60,000 nt of DNA from Adiantum capillus-veneris (taxonomy: Eukaryota > Streptophyta > Polypodiopsida > Polypodiales > Pteridaceae), in NCBI GenBank assembly GCA_014529385.2, contig CM043962.1, forward strand, positions 35,495,598 to 35,555,597, written 5' to 3'. The notes below the pieces were generated by a model, which was not told the DNA's origin, ran no database searches, and saw only the letters and a list, made by a program, of their open reading frames with translations. Below are positions 1-11,270 of this stretch, one piece after another. Position 1 is the first letter of the stretch, and each line of letters starts with the position of its first letter. Position numbers and translations under genes: made by a program.

Positions 1-1560
1 CGCAGGCGAGAAAGAGTAAGAAATCATGTGCATAGATTGACTTATGATAGTTATGTGGCTCGTCATTGTGCATATATAGTGAAGATTACAGAGGAGGTAG
101 AACTCATATGTTTTGAGGATGTTGTCAAAGATGAAAAATGGCAACAAGCTATGGATGAAGAGATGGCTACACTTAATGCAAATGGAACATGGAAATTGGT
201 GTTGTTACCAAAAGATAAAAAGGAAATTGGATGTAAGTGGGTTTACAAAATAAAGCATAATGTTGACAATAGTGTGAGTAGGTACAAGGCAAGACTTGTA
301 GCCAAAGGTTATGCACAGACTTATGGTATTGATTATGAGGAGATATTCAACCCTATAGTCAAGATAGCTACCATTTGTGTGTTTATTGCAGTGGTTTCCG
401 CATTAAAATGGGTGTTGAAGCAAATGGATGTAAAGAATGCATTTTTGAATGGAGACTTGGAGCAAGTTTTGTATATGGAGCAGCCACAAGGCTATGCAAA
501 TATGAGGCTATGTGACCTTGTATGCAGGTCAAAGAAACTGTTGTATGGGATGGAGTAATTACCTAGAGCTTGGTATGAGAGGATTGTGGAATTCCTCATT
601 TCATTGGGCTTTGAGATGTCTAATGCATACCATTCATAGTGTGTGTAGAAGAATGAGGCAAGAATTGTGGTAGTATGCAATATGTGGATGATTTGATCAT
701 TGGAGGTGATAATGTGACTGAAGTAGAGGGTGTATAGGCTCTACCTATGCAGGAGTTTGAGATGAAAGACTTGGGAGACTTGCGGTATTTCTTGGGCATT
801 GAAATTATTTGCATAGAAGAGGGTGTATGGCTGTCACAAAGACATTACGCTTTGAATATGTTGAAAAGTATGGTATGGCTGGTTGTAAGCCAATTGCAAT
901 GCCCTTAGATCAAAATTTGAAGTTGGGAAATGATGCAAGTCAATTACTTGAGAATGCTACGATGGACAAGAAGATTGTGGGTAGCTTGATCTACTTGACT
1001 ATCTCACATCCATACTTCAGCTACACAGTTGGATTGGTGAGTCGGTTTATGCAGTTTCCAAGGAAACCACACTTGGATGTGATGAGGTGCACTTTGCGCT
1101 ATGTGAGTGCTACTTTGGATTATTCACTCTTTTATAGGGCTAATGTGGAGTTGTTGCTCTATGGATACACAAATGCTGATTGGGCTGGTAGTACATACGA
1201 TCGCAGGTCTACCAACGGATTCATGTTCTCACTTGGGAGTGCTGCTATCACATGGGGTACCAAGAAGCACCTACTACGGTTGCTCATTTGAGTACAAAGG
1301 TAGAGTATAGGGTGTTGCAATGGATTTCTAATTTTGGAGTACATGTACAGAGGCTGATTGTCATCTATTGTGACAACCTCAAAAACATACAACTGGGTTT
1401 CGTGCCAGGAAAAAGCACATTGAGGTGTAGTACCACTTCATCAAAGAGAGGGCAGGCGACATTGACCTTGAGTACATGGCAAAAGATGAGCAAGTTTGAG
1501 ATATCTTCATGAGGACCCTTGGAGCAGAGAAGCTACATAAATTTTGAGTGATGCTTGGCA
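1..1560 (+). pseudogene. Ty1/copia reverse transcriptase-RNase H remnant
   Basis: This is the C-terminal half of a copia polyprotein, cut by the window edge. Residues from base 28 show the copia RT start (KWQQAMDEEM, GCKWVYKIK, RYKARLVAKGYAQ, MDVKNAFLNGDLE). The catalytic YVDD box lies at 681-692. It is followed by a conserved LGDLRYFLGIEI-like segment, and then RNase H with ADWAGS...RRST near 1176-1220. A CDN box near 1370 and the usual C-terminal LGAEKLH follow. The reading frame is broken by a TAA at 556-558 and by several further stops and shifts (near 640, 736, 1290 and 1545), so no product is possible. The polypurine tract and 3-prime LTR follow directly. The family call rests on motif order and is secure. 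The RNase H shows ordinary copia variants, not a host protein. Confidence 0.93.
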
Positions 1561-1580
1561 TATGAGAAATGGCAATGAGC

Positions 1581-2155
1581 TTGAGGGAGAGTGTTGAGAT
1601 GTCAAGATCAACATGTACGACTCTTGGATGACTACCACCGACAGTCATCATTACTGGTGCACCTTGGTGGATACGCATATCTTCGCTAGTGATACTACAA
1701 CTATCTTGAGGGGTCACTTTGTATAAATTTTGTATATCAAGTGCGTTCAAGAACCATTTAGAAAAGTCCTTATCTTTGAATTATTGACAAATAAAATACA
1801 CCCTTTTCCTATTCAATCTGTGATTTTTTTTTACAATACTCTTCTGTATGTAAAACTGTGATAAAAAATGAAATTTAATAACCCCTTTTGTTGCACTCAT
1901 GTGATAGTCACATAATTATTAAGTGACCCCTCCGAGACAACTATACTACACCAAGTTGGTCTACCTACCGAAGTGATGGTACACTTACCTACTCACCTCG
2001 CTCACTAGCGGTTTACAATAGACCATTGTATTAGTCTCCTTTTATGTTGTATTTTTTCCTTATATTTTGTGACCTCTGTTCTTGAGTTAGTGAAGAAGAA
2101 AAAGTACATTATTTTGCCTCCATCTTTGTGTGTGTCTGTGCTTGCAAGAGCTCAA

Positions 2156-2197
<42 letters not shown>

Positions 2198-2200
2198 GAT
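1581..2200 (+). mobile_element. copia polypurine tract and 3-prime LTR
   Basis: Immediately after the copia pol remnant lies a purine tract (1581-1591, TTGAGGGAGAG). A TG-starting sequence (TGTTGAGATG) follows at 1592, the expected start of a 3-prime LTR. The body is AT-rich and noncoding and runs into a CT microsatellite. The 3-prime LTR end is not certain; I place it near 2200 because no matching 5-prime LTR is in the window. Confidence 0.65.
2159..2192. repeat. (CT)n microsatellite
   Basis: About 17 uninterrupted CT units, close to or inside the end of the copia LTR. Confidence 0.95.
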
Positions 2201-4800
2201 AGGTCATATTTACCTGAGTGATCCTCTAACCAATGCATCACCACCATTTTGCAATGTCACTGAGCTACTGAATTTTGTAGGTGATGGAAAAGAAGGACTA
2301 TTTGGCTATTGCAAAAGATTGTATTCTATGCTCTTCAATGAAATGGAAGCATGGAATGAAACTCTTTACTGCATATTTTTCTCTGCAAGAGAAATATATC
2401 AAGGACATTCAAAAAAGTTCAAGAGGAAGTCAATGAGAAATGAAAACATCACAATGAAGAAATAATGAAGCTCACACAAAAATTTAAGCTAGCAGAAGTA
2501 GGAGCAAGAGTAGCGGTGGACAACTACCATCAACTCCAGCACACTACACATAATATGTGACATCAAATCAATCATCTCACACACATTCCCCTTGGCTTCT
2601 ACATCTGCAAATGCAATAGGCAAGTGATGCCAGTGTTGTCTACAGGTGGCGAAGCTCAACAGAAATGTATCCAAAATACTAGGGTTAGGTAATAGTGCAT
2701 GTTTCTTACATGTGTACTATAAATTTTTCACGCTATTGATTTTATTTCACCTTGTCATCATTTGGCACGCATGATGATGGGAATCAAATTTGATGCTCAA
2801 TCAATAGGATGTACACTACTATAACACATTGTCAAGCTGAAGGTGCTTGTGGAGCTATTGGATGACCCATCCAATGCTAGCATTGCCAAAGTTTTGCGCC
2901 ACAATTATGTTTGTGAACTGAAGAACATTGTGTTGTCTCAAGAAATGATGGAGGTATGTGACAATATGAGGATAATTTCAAAGCATACAAATCCTTGTAC
3001 AAAGCCGTCTTACTAGGACACAAGATAAAGAGATTATTTAGATTGCTACCAACCCGCCTAATAAGTTGACAAAATTATTATTGACACGTTTTTTTGCACG
3101 ACTCACACTATAAGATGTAGAGATAAATGCCAATGAGAAGGGAAACACGTGTTTTGGTTCAATCAAAGAAGAATATTTGGTGGTAGGCAACTTTTTAGCT
3201 CTTGCATGAGACACATAAGTCCCTTAGGTGGTATTTCAATCACATTCTAATTGTCAATGTTATTTGACAACAACACGAACAACAAAGATTGCAGATTTCA
3301 TGTTTGGGTACTTTTTAAGCCGAATGGCACTTGGCAAGAGACTTGAAAACTCTGAAGTGTATATTAAGGTGCTATTACCCTCTTTCAATGCATTTATTGC
3401 TGCTACAATAAAGTCTTGGAAACCATTGAAGGCAAGGGTGCAAAGGCCAACAAATCAAAGGGTGGAAAGAGAAAGGGTGTCAAAGGTGGAGCCAACTTTG
3501 CAAAATGTGTGCCTGCTATGCAAACATTGAGTAAAGTAGTACAACAATGGTAATAAGGTATCCTTAGTTGTGACCAAAGTGTACGTCCTAATCGGGACAT
3601 GGAAGACCCAAAATTGGGATCTTATTATACCTATTCCACAAGAAAATGTGCATGTGTGCACCCTTGATGCATGTTTAAGAATTCTTGACAAGTTTCTAAT
3701 GATCCACATTAATTATAGGTTTGGAATATGGAGCGTGCAAAAAGAAGAGAAGAGTGTGTAAGAGAATTTAATGCCATTCTATCAAGTAATGGTCTCCATG
3801 GCAATGCGGCTGAACTAGAAAAGGACAAGAAAGCACAAAAATCTTCCCAATAAAAGATGTATGGGTGTTAGTAAGGCAAGGCATCTGCTTTCAAAATATT
3901 CTATCTCCCAAAGTCCCAATGAGTTTCAGTTATGGAAAAAGGTATGTGACATAACTACCTACTAAGGTAACAAAGTAGCCCTTTGACTTAAGCATGCTCA
4001 CCTGTGGTAGTCTGTTGAGGAGTTATATTAGTCAACTTGAAAAGGCAAAACTAACCAAACTTTTTACAACCCAAATGGTTGATGCCTAGGGGAAACCCAC
4101 ATAACACATTAGATGGTGGATAATACAATTAGTTTTTATGGTCAAAATGCTTGTGGGTTTGAACTAAACTCGTTTATATTTGTTTGCTGCACATAATTTT
4201 TTCACACGGTGCCTTTTTTCCTTGACACATATGGTTCATTTGTCATTTGGAATAGCTAAGGAATGAAGCACTTACATTGACAAGAAAAAGCATTTTACTT
4301 CAAAAATACATGTCATGGAGGTGGGAGGAAAAGGAGCAATGCTCTGCACGAAATGTTCAATCGATTCTATAGAGTTTTATTAGGAAGAGAGAGGAAGATT
4401 ATTTGAGTCAAAATTACTCTTAGAGGTAGGATCACAAAAGTGATTAACATGAAACGATCAAAATTGTATCATGCTTCGAGTTCAAACAATTGTTTCTGAT
4501 GGTGGTTAGAAACAAGGGGACAAAATGGTAGGCGTTGGGTGAAAAGCTGGCATTTTGTTGTCGAATTCACCTTTATTGTGGTAAAAACATGCATAGTAAT
4601 GTCAAATGGTTGGTATTTTTGTGCGTGAAATTTCATATTTTTTGAGTTTTTTTATTTTTATCAATTTTGTCAAGTTTTTTATTTTTCTAAAATACTATTA
4701 AGGACTATATAAGTCAAAACTCATAACTCGAATTTCATTTCTCATTCTCATGCTCTACGAGATTCTCTTGAGCACGCACTCATCTCTTGAATGCCATAGA
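2200..4800. other. unassigned 2.6 kb, short decayed coding-like pieces only
   Basis: No gene can be supported here. Short open stretches look faintly protein-like on the plus strand, for example near 2285-2440 (MEKKDYLAIAKD), 2480-2550 (KFKLAEVGARVAVDNY) and 2840-2960 (LKVLVELLDDPSNASIAKVL). They are in different frames, broken by stops, and match no family I recognise. They may be exons of a decayed gene or the interior of an old transposon. The rest is AT-rich sequence without clear repeats. Confidence 0.4.
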
Positions 4801-5181
4801 TGACACACAATATGAAAGCAGTGTGCACACCATTGACACCTCCACCACTCATACCATCATAAATCTGCAACCCTCAATTCATGTGGAATCCATTGCATCA
4901 AATCCACAACTTCCTCCACCCATCCGCGTTGTGGCGATCCCATAATGTCCCCCAATGGTGATCCAACCTTCACAACATAATCCCAAAGTCCCATGGCCTC
5001 CACGACCATCAAATAGGGATGATCAAATGTAAGACAAGGGAAGCTAGAGCCTGAGAGTCCACCACCCAACCACCCACTATATAGGCAAGCCCCTGGCCCT
5101 TTGCCCTAGTTGGACTCCCTGTTCCACACCGCCTAGCCCGGCCTTGCCCTTGTCTAGTCCGGCCTTGCCGGTGTCCTGACA
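4800..5181 (-). mobile_element. chromovirus (level 1) 3-prime LTR, start at 5181
   Basis: On the minus strand the integrase ORF ends in a purine tract (plus 5182-5197, minus CTTAAGGGGGGAGTAA). A sequence starting TGTCAGGACACC at 5181 follows, the standard PPT-LTR boundary of a Ty3/gypsy element. A minus-strand TATATAG at 5077-5083 is a plausible LTR promoter TATA box about 100 bases into U3. The far end of the LTR is uncertain and 4800 is an estimate, as no 5-prime copy is present in the window. Confidence 0.65.
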
Positions 5182-5192
5182 TTACTCCCCCC

Positions 5193-5913
5193 TTAAGAAG
5201 AGTTTTCGTCCTCGAAAACAAAAGTGGGAAACTTCTTCTTAAGAACACTAATGTTTTCCCAAGTGGCACCTTCTTCAGGTCGGTCTTTCCACTTGATTAA
5301 GGCTTGTTGATGTACGTGATGATGTGTACGCAACTCATGATAATCAGGAACACGTCCAGGTTCATACGGTAGGGTAGGAGGTTCAATGAAAGCAACCAAA
5401 ACCTGTTGGTCAATGACATTGTCGTCCCCATGTAACCGCTTACGTAAACTGCTTACATGAAACACCGGATAAATGCAAGAATGTGAAGGTAGTAATAATT
5501 TGTAGGAACGATCACCTACTTGTTTGAGTATTTTGAAAGGCCCACAATATCAGGGAGATAATTTAGGTGTCGAATCAGTTTTCAGACTTTCTGAATGTTC
5601 TGGCACACGTAAAAATACTTTCTCCCCTTCTTCGAAGGTATCTTGCCGATGTTTCTCCTCAGCGTACTTCTTATACCGATCCTGTGCTTGTCGGACATTT
5701 TGACGAGCAAGTTTCAGCATATCCATGTGGTCTTGGAGAAAATCCTTAACCTTTTGGAGTTTTTCGGTTGCCAACCCCACCGTAACTGGTGACCTAGGTT
5801 AAAACCCGTACATGAGCATGAAAGGACTAAAACCTGTTGTGACATGTTTAGCACTGTTGTAGGCAAACTTAAGAATAGGTAAGTATTCTTCCCAGTCTGA
5901 CAGTTTTTTGCTG
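5193..5913 (-). pseudogene. chromovirus integrase C-terminus with chromodomain (level 1, left part)
   Basis: Minus strand, Ty3/gypsy chromovirus. Reading leftward from 5913 it starts with LSDWEEYLPILKFAYN and HVTTGFSPFMLMYG, then the integrase C-terminal domain (RVPEHSESLKT, TPKLSP near 5550-5600). A VSSLRKRLH segment and a chromodomain follow (ALIKWKDRPEEGATWEN, about 5220-5300). In chromoviruses this domain is known to direct integration to modified chromatin. The protein ends EDENSS next to the polypurine tract. Stops near 5550 and 5800 and a frame change make it non-functional. It is the downstream half of the integrase whose catalytic core lies at 36356-37150. The level 2 element separates them, with ACGT duplicated at both junctions. 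Confidence 0.9.
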
Positions 5914-5917
5914 ACGT
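5914..5917. repeat. target site duplication ACGT (left copy, level 2 element)
   Basis: ACGT precedes the TGG terminus of the level 2 element here, and the same ACGT follows its CCA terminus at 36356-36359. Removing the element and one ACGT brings the two integrase halves back into register with the family's usual spacing between the LREHV-like segment and the DWEEYLP segment. This supports a true duplication of four bases. Confidence 0.85.
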
Positions 5918-7534
5918 TGGAGAGGGGGAATGGGGGAACATGCCCAACACAAACAAACGGGCCTCTCTATAGCTCAGGGTATTCACAACACCCCTATCCT
6001 CTCAGAAAACACCTTCAAAGAAACACTTAACACTAGCAGACCACCGCCTGCTCAATTGCCACTACTCACACACTCTACAAACCACCACACAAGATACACC
6101 TACTACCACTGCCTGTCTCCGCCCTTACACACGCTCACAGCCACTCAATCTCACTCTCTCACTCAAAACACCATCCGTCCGGGGGGGCACACACTTCCAC
6201 ACAGCCGGCACCGAGTAGAACCATGAAAGTAGGAGAAAGAGAAGGGGGGAAGGGGAAACAACGACACAGGAGGCAATTGTGTCTTGATTGCACTTCAGAA
6301 AACACATACACCGGCTTGAAATACCATCACCATGGCCATTTTCAAGCAAAAGTTACAAAGGGGCTAGCTTGCTAGAGAACTCCACTTTGCAGGCTTCAAA
6401 CGACACCTCAAAAGGCCAAGAAAAAAGCCTCAAATTTGATTCATTTTTGACTTTTATAGGGGGGGACTTTAATTTGGGAATTTACAATTTAATAGGTCCA
6501 CCTGGCACCTTGAATTGGTATCTTTTGGGAAGGAGGGCACCGCTTTGCTCTGTCTCTCTATTCTTCACTCTTTGCACTTGGGAGGGGGGGCATTAGCGAC
6601 GTCGCTATTGCCCCCTAGGCTTATTATTTTTTTATTTTTATCTCTTCATTTTTACCCCTATTGGCCTCAACCTTACACTGCTCCATTTTTGACTTTGACT
6701 CTCCCTTTCCTCTATTCGACTCCTCTTTTGCCCTTTTTTGACCTTGCATTGGGCTTGGCTTTGCACCCTTTGAACTGCTCGGCTTCTTTGGTCTTCCCCT
6801 TTGCCCGACCATTTGGCCTTGCCCGCTTTGGAGACCTCCGAGTTTCTCGCCCTCCCTCTCTGCTGCGGGACTCATCTCTTACTTGAGGAGGGGAGGCAAA
6901 AGTGATGTCGCTATTGCTCTCCCTCTCTACTTCAAAATATTGGGGGCCCAGCAGCCGCGGGAGCTGCCCCTGCCATGTCATATGCCGACACCACGCCGAC
7001 CCGAACGGGCCGCTCCCCACGCCGCCTCACCGGTCAAAACTGCCGCGGGTACGCCCTGCAGCGCCGCCGCGCGCCACCTGCTGCCTGCGCTGCGCCATAG
7101 GCGCTTTCCGCCATAGCCCACACCGCACGGAGCTCCAAGCTCCCTCTCAACCTTGTGATACAAATACAATGAGCACGCCCCAGCCCATATAGGGCGCCAA
7201 GTCCGAACCTTTTTTCGCATATGGGTTTACTGCAATGCCACGTGGCAGCATGTAGTGGCTCCCCCTTGTGATAGCCTCCAAGGCCCTCTATATCTATATA
7301 TATATATATATTTTTAAAAAACTCCCTTGGTAAAATCAACTTTCCTCCCCTTCTTGTCTTGTCTGCCGATTGGCACCAGGTGATCCAATTACCGAGTCGT
7401 AAATTGGTGCCGAGTCCCCCCTTTGTCGGTCCCTGGCCGTGCCAACACCTCTCCATTCCGATTCCCCGGAGTTTGCTATCCAAGGCGGCCAAAAACTTGA
7501 AAGATTACCTGCACACCTTCTACTGTCACCGTCT
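5918..7534 (-). mobile_element. level 2 3-prime LTR, downstream part
   Basis: The U5-side portion of the 3-prime LTR, ending at 5918 next to the ACGT duplication. Bases 6754-7534 match 34991-35719 of the sister LTR closely, with small indels. Bases 5918-6753 have no partner because the sister lost that end. A TA-rich run near 7283-7310, matching 35527-35552 in the sister, is in the right place to be the LTR TATA region. The short open frames here on both strands, including the one starting MSPAAER at 6875 and its sister at 35112, lie within LTR sequence and are not treated as genes. Confidence 0.85.
7531..7534. repeat. target site duplication GTCT (left copy, giant transposon)
   Basis: GTCT occurs directly before the left terminal inverted repeat and again at 32265-32268 directly after the right one. 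The sister LTR reads CACCGTCTCCCAAC through this point with a single GTCT. Confidence 0.93.
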
Positions 7535-7550
7535 AAGACCATATTAGGTA
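7535..7550 (+). repeat. left terminal inverted repeat of the giant transposon
   Basis: AAGACCATATTAGGTA, an exact reverse complement of 32249-32264. Just inside (7549-7560) lies AAAGTGGGAAAA, found again in inverted orientation near 32165-32177, so the subterminal zones also share sequence. Confidence 0.93.
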
Positions 7551-7800
7551 AAGTGGGAAAATCCCAATTCCCAGGTTGGACAACTTTCAATATATCATGT
7601 GTAAAATATAGAGATTTTGTCAAAAATTTGAGTTTTCTTAAGGTCTCATTCCACTTTATGCACATACAATACACAATGAAAACAACTAAAATATCATGGT
7701 TTCAATCAATTGGATTATTAGGAGAGGAGTATATTGCATCCATTATCGTTGTCTATGTTCTACTGTCCTACCTACAACTTATCTCAACATGGAGAGCTTG
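7551..7800. other. left subterminal unique sequence
   Basis: About 250 bases between the left inverted repeat and the first full copy of the CCACCACTTGTCC motif. One copy of a related motif (GGTTGGACAACTT) occurs near 7572. No gene is seen. Confidence 0.6.
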
Positions 7801-7807
7801 GTTTCTA

Positions 7808-9430
7808 GGTCCACCACTTGTCCAAGTTAATGTAAAAGTGACTCAAGGTTCACAACTTGTGAAAGCAAGGATCCATTGAGGAATACAATCCACTTGGCTA
7901 TTTTTCCTTAATTTATTGCATGTGACATTTAAGCAAGGTCCACTTCTAATCTATAACTTCTTAATTTGAGGCATGGGGCATACATAAAATATGTAGCATA
8001 TGCTCTATTGCCTCATAGGAAGGTTGGTTTCAAGGTGCACTTATCCATGCTAGCCTATCTTGGAGAAATGATGGAGCTTGCTTCTCTCCTTGTTTCAATG
8101 GAGACTAGCTTGGACAAGTGGTGGACCTTTGCTTCTCTCTATGTTTCAATAGAGTTAGCTTGGACAAGTGGTGATCTTGGAACAAAACCCCCATGTAAAA
8201 CATATCATGGGTATTCCAAGTGATTAGAAAGATTACCATTTAAGATATAACCTTATAGGTTGGACAACTAGATCTTGGCTTGGAGAAATGGTGGACCTTT
8301 GATTCTCTCCATGTTTCAATGGAGTCTATCTTGGAGAAATGGTGGAGCTTGCTTCTGTCCATGTTTCAATGGAGCCTAGCTTGAATAGTTGGTGGACCTT
8401 TGCTTCTCTCTCTGTTTCAATAGAGTTAGCTTAGACACGTGGTGAATCTTCAAAATAAACCAACTACTATCAATGTTGCCTAGCTTGGACAAGTGGTGGA
8501 GTGTTTCTCTACTCCATGTTTCAATGGATCTTAGCTTGGACAAGTGTTGGACCTTAAAACAAAAACCCCATGTACAACATAGAATGGATTTTCTAGATTT
8601 CAATGGAGTCTAGATTTAACAAATGGTGGAGCTTGTCTTCATCCATGTTTCAATGAAACTAGCTTGGACAAGTGGTGGACCTTGTAACAAACCCTCCCAT
8701 GTACAACATATCATTGGTTTTCTAAGTGATGGGAAGGAATACCATTCAAGATATAAACTTATAGCTTGGATAAGTAGTTGACTTTAAAACCAAATTCATC
8801 ATAATACAATGAAATACAGGTCAGCCAATTCCTAAATCTTGAGACCAAACCTCCCATGCTATTAGAGATAATATATTGGATAAGTGGTGGACCTTCTATT
8901 ATTTTCCCATGCCTAGTTTAGACAACCGGTACACTTCGTAGCTATAAAGGTTGGACGAGTTGTGGAGCCTTGTTTCTATCCATGTTTTAATGGATCCTAG
9001 CTTGGACAAGTGGTGGACCTTGGAAAAAAGCTTCCATGTACAACATATATGAGGTTTTCCATGATTTAATGGAACCTATCTTGGACAAATGGTGAAGCTT
9101 TCTTCTTTCCATGTTGATTTTGGAACTACCTTAGACAAGTGGTGGAGCTTTTCTTTTCTACTCTTCATAATACAATGAAGTATATGTTGGTTACATGGTG
9201 AATCTTAAGTCCAAACCTCCCATTTTACTAGAGATGATAGGTTGGACAAGTGGATCAACCTTCTATCATTTCTCCATGACTATATTGGACAATTAGTAGA
9301 CATAACATCTCTCTATGTTGTCTAGAGATGAGCTTGGACAAGTGATGGACCCTGCTTCTCTCTTCCCTTGGTTTACTAGTTTGAAGACTCAGTATATATA
9401 CTTTCTTAGATCTAGCTTGAACAAGTGGTG
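7808..9430 (+). repeat. left repeat block 1 (motif GGACAAGTGGTGG)
   Basis: Diverged, irregular copies of AGCTTGGACAAGTGGTGGAC spaced about 50-100 bases apart, with filler such as CTCTCCATGTTTCAATGGAG. Almost all copies read GGACAAGTGGTGG on the plus strand. The outermost copy near 7808 reads the other way. The right end (8995-9413) is duplicated at 14765-15193. Confidence 0.88.
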
Positions 9431-10202
9431 GACCTTGCATCCACAATCTTAATTCAGTACAAAAAAGTATATGAAAAAATAACATAGGAATCTTGGTTTG
9501 AAGGTCAAGCAATTAGGTTCCAAATGCACATAATAATATATTTTCCACCCATATTAAAAGAAAGTTAAATATGTTATTACCAAATTGACAAAGGTAACGT
9601 CCAAGAATTATATCTTTCCATCTTGTCAGATCTAAATCTTTATCAAGGCGACATGCATGTATACATCAACTTTCAAGCCATTCAAGAATACATGCACTTA
9701 GATTCCACAGTTTTGTTTTCAAAGTCTTTTAGGTTCTAAAACTCTTTCACATAAAGTATGTAATGACAAAATTCTTGAAGCAAACATTTGTGCCCAAGAA
9801 AAAGATCCCTCTCACATATTTAAAGTCCATGAATTCTCTGATCCACACTTACAAGTTTTATTTTGACATCAAACATCAATTCTTTCATAGTTCCAAATAA
9901 ATGCAACCTCGATATGAATTGACAAAAAATGAATTTCTTTTACTATATGACCCAACATAGGCCCCAATCAAATAAAAAATGAGTCCCCAAAAATTTGGGT
10001 GCACTCTAGCAATACATCAGAGTCCCCTTACAATAGGATGCACTCCAATAGTACATTGAAGTCCCCTTAGAGTAGGGTGCACTCCATTCAAGTGTTCATA
10101 AAATTGACACACCTTTAAAATATAAAAAAAAGACTATATCAAATTATACAAATGTTGAAAGATACACACTAGAATAAAAAAACATCTTATAGCCATATTT
10201 AT
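9431..10202. other. unique AT-rich sequence with a short tandem repeat
   Basis: This lies downstream of the FCP1-like gene. At 9981-10090 a unit of about 40 bases (GAGTCCCC...GGGTGCACTC) is repeated 2.7 times. No other coding or repeat structure is seen. Confidence 0.6.
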
Positions 10203-10980
10203 TCAATGCTTTCGTGTTGACAAGTACACACCAAGGACATAATTTGTCTCAGAATCACTATACTGATTTACAATTGTGTTGTATGTATAGACTCTCTTAT
10301 CTCTTGCATACAACCATCCTACCAACCATGGAATTATGGTTCTCTGCAAGAAGTTTTGAAGTTGCTCGGAAGTTTGCCTCCACATCTTTGGAAATATAAG
10401 ATATGTCCCTGGCATGTTCCACATCACCCTATATGGAGTGTCATCAAAAATTAAGGTATTGTTTGCATCCAAATCCTCAAATATCTTCCAAATATCACTC
10501 AGATTTTTGTGATAAACCCTTGTAAATCCTAACATGATATTTGGATTTTGGCAATTTTTGTTACTCATAAACACCTTGAACTTGGTATACTGCTCAGGAA
10601 AACACTTTTGTGTGATGTGTTGCACCCTTGTTAAGTTATAGCAACTCCATATCCATAGCTCAAAGTATTCAGCACAAAAATCCAAAAAACTTTGTGCGTC
10701 TGGTCGCACCACATGATAAACTTCATCTTTGTCCTCCACAAGTCGCATGTGTTGAGCCCAAGATGGCATAGAATCTCCATGTTTCATTTCAACTGTCTTG
10801 AGAAGTAACCCCTCTAGATCCAAGATAAGTACTCTTTTGATGTCCTTGAAAGCAAGTGGTAGGTGATAAGGAGGTGATTCATTCCTTGGACAAGGTCTTG
10901 GAGGAGGTTGGATGGGTAATTCAATAGTTTTCTTCAATTTATGCCAGCATATAGCCAATCCATTTTTCTGTAATGGTTCT
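10203..10980 (-). CDS. FCP1-homology (NLI-interacting-factor-like) protein, 3-prime exon, atypical catalytic motif
   Basis: Minus-strand ORF of about 250 codons with the layout of an FCP1/SCP phosphatase domain. The core strand carries RVLILDLEG at about residues 42-50, followed by VVRPDAQSFLDFC (83-95), LWIWSC (101-106), and the late IFDDTPYRV (170-178). The usual family nucleophile motif is DxDx(T/V). Here it reads D-L-E-G-L-L, so the second Asp and the Thr are absent and phosphatase activity is doubtful. There is no ATG at the start of the open region. A good splice acceptor (TTCTTTAATTTCAG, minus strand) near 10981-10990 suggests this is a downstream exon. I could not find the first exon. 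An AATAAA overlaps the stop. The gene lies inside the giant transposon between two repeat blocks, so it is either captured cargo or an element gene. The frame is fully open, in contrast to the decayed retroelements around it. Confidence 0.78.
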
Positions 10981-11270
10981 GAAATTAAAGAACAAGAACA
11001 CTTAATGCAAACACAACAATAGACATGAGTTTTACATTGTCTACCCTAAGGTTTTATTAGATACCAAAATCCATCTATGATCTACTCATTAATAGAAAGA
11101 AAGTCAAATTAAAATCCTGACTCTTTTTTATGCTACACTCTCTCTTAGTCTCAATACCATGGAGTTCAACTAGACTTAAGTCAACTAATAACTACTACTT
11201 GTTGTTAAAGGTATTCTTGAAGTGTATAAGGCTTAACCAATGCTCTAGTGTAGAATGGGTATTTAGTTCT
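10981..11270. other. putative intron or upstream region of the FCP1-like gene
   Basis: About 290 bases upstream of the exon on the minus strand, AT-rich and without clear coding sequence. It presumably contains an intron. The donor site and first exon are not identified, so transcription may start within or beyond repeat block 2. Confidence 0.4.

Noticed and set aside
6624-6875. A minus-strand ORF starting MSPAAER, with a sister at 34882-35112, read at first as the gag start of two elements
   Set aside because: Both copies lie within the LTR as defined by TG/CA ends and the ACGT duplication. Treating them as gag would need a second tandem element that the junctions do not show.
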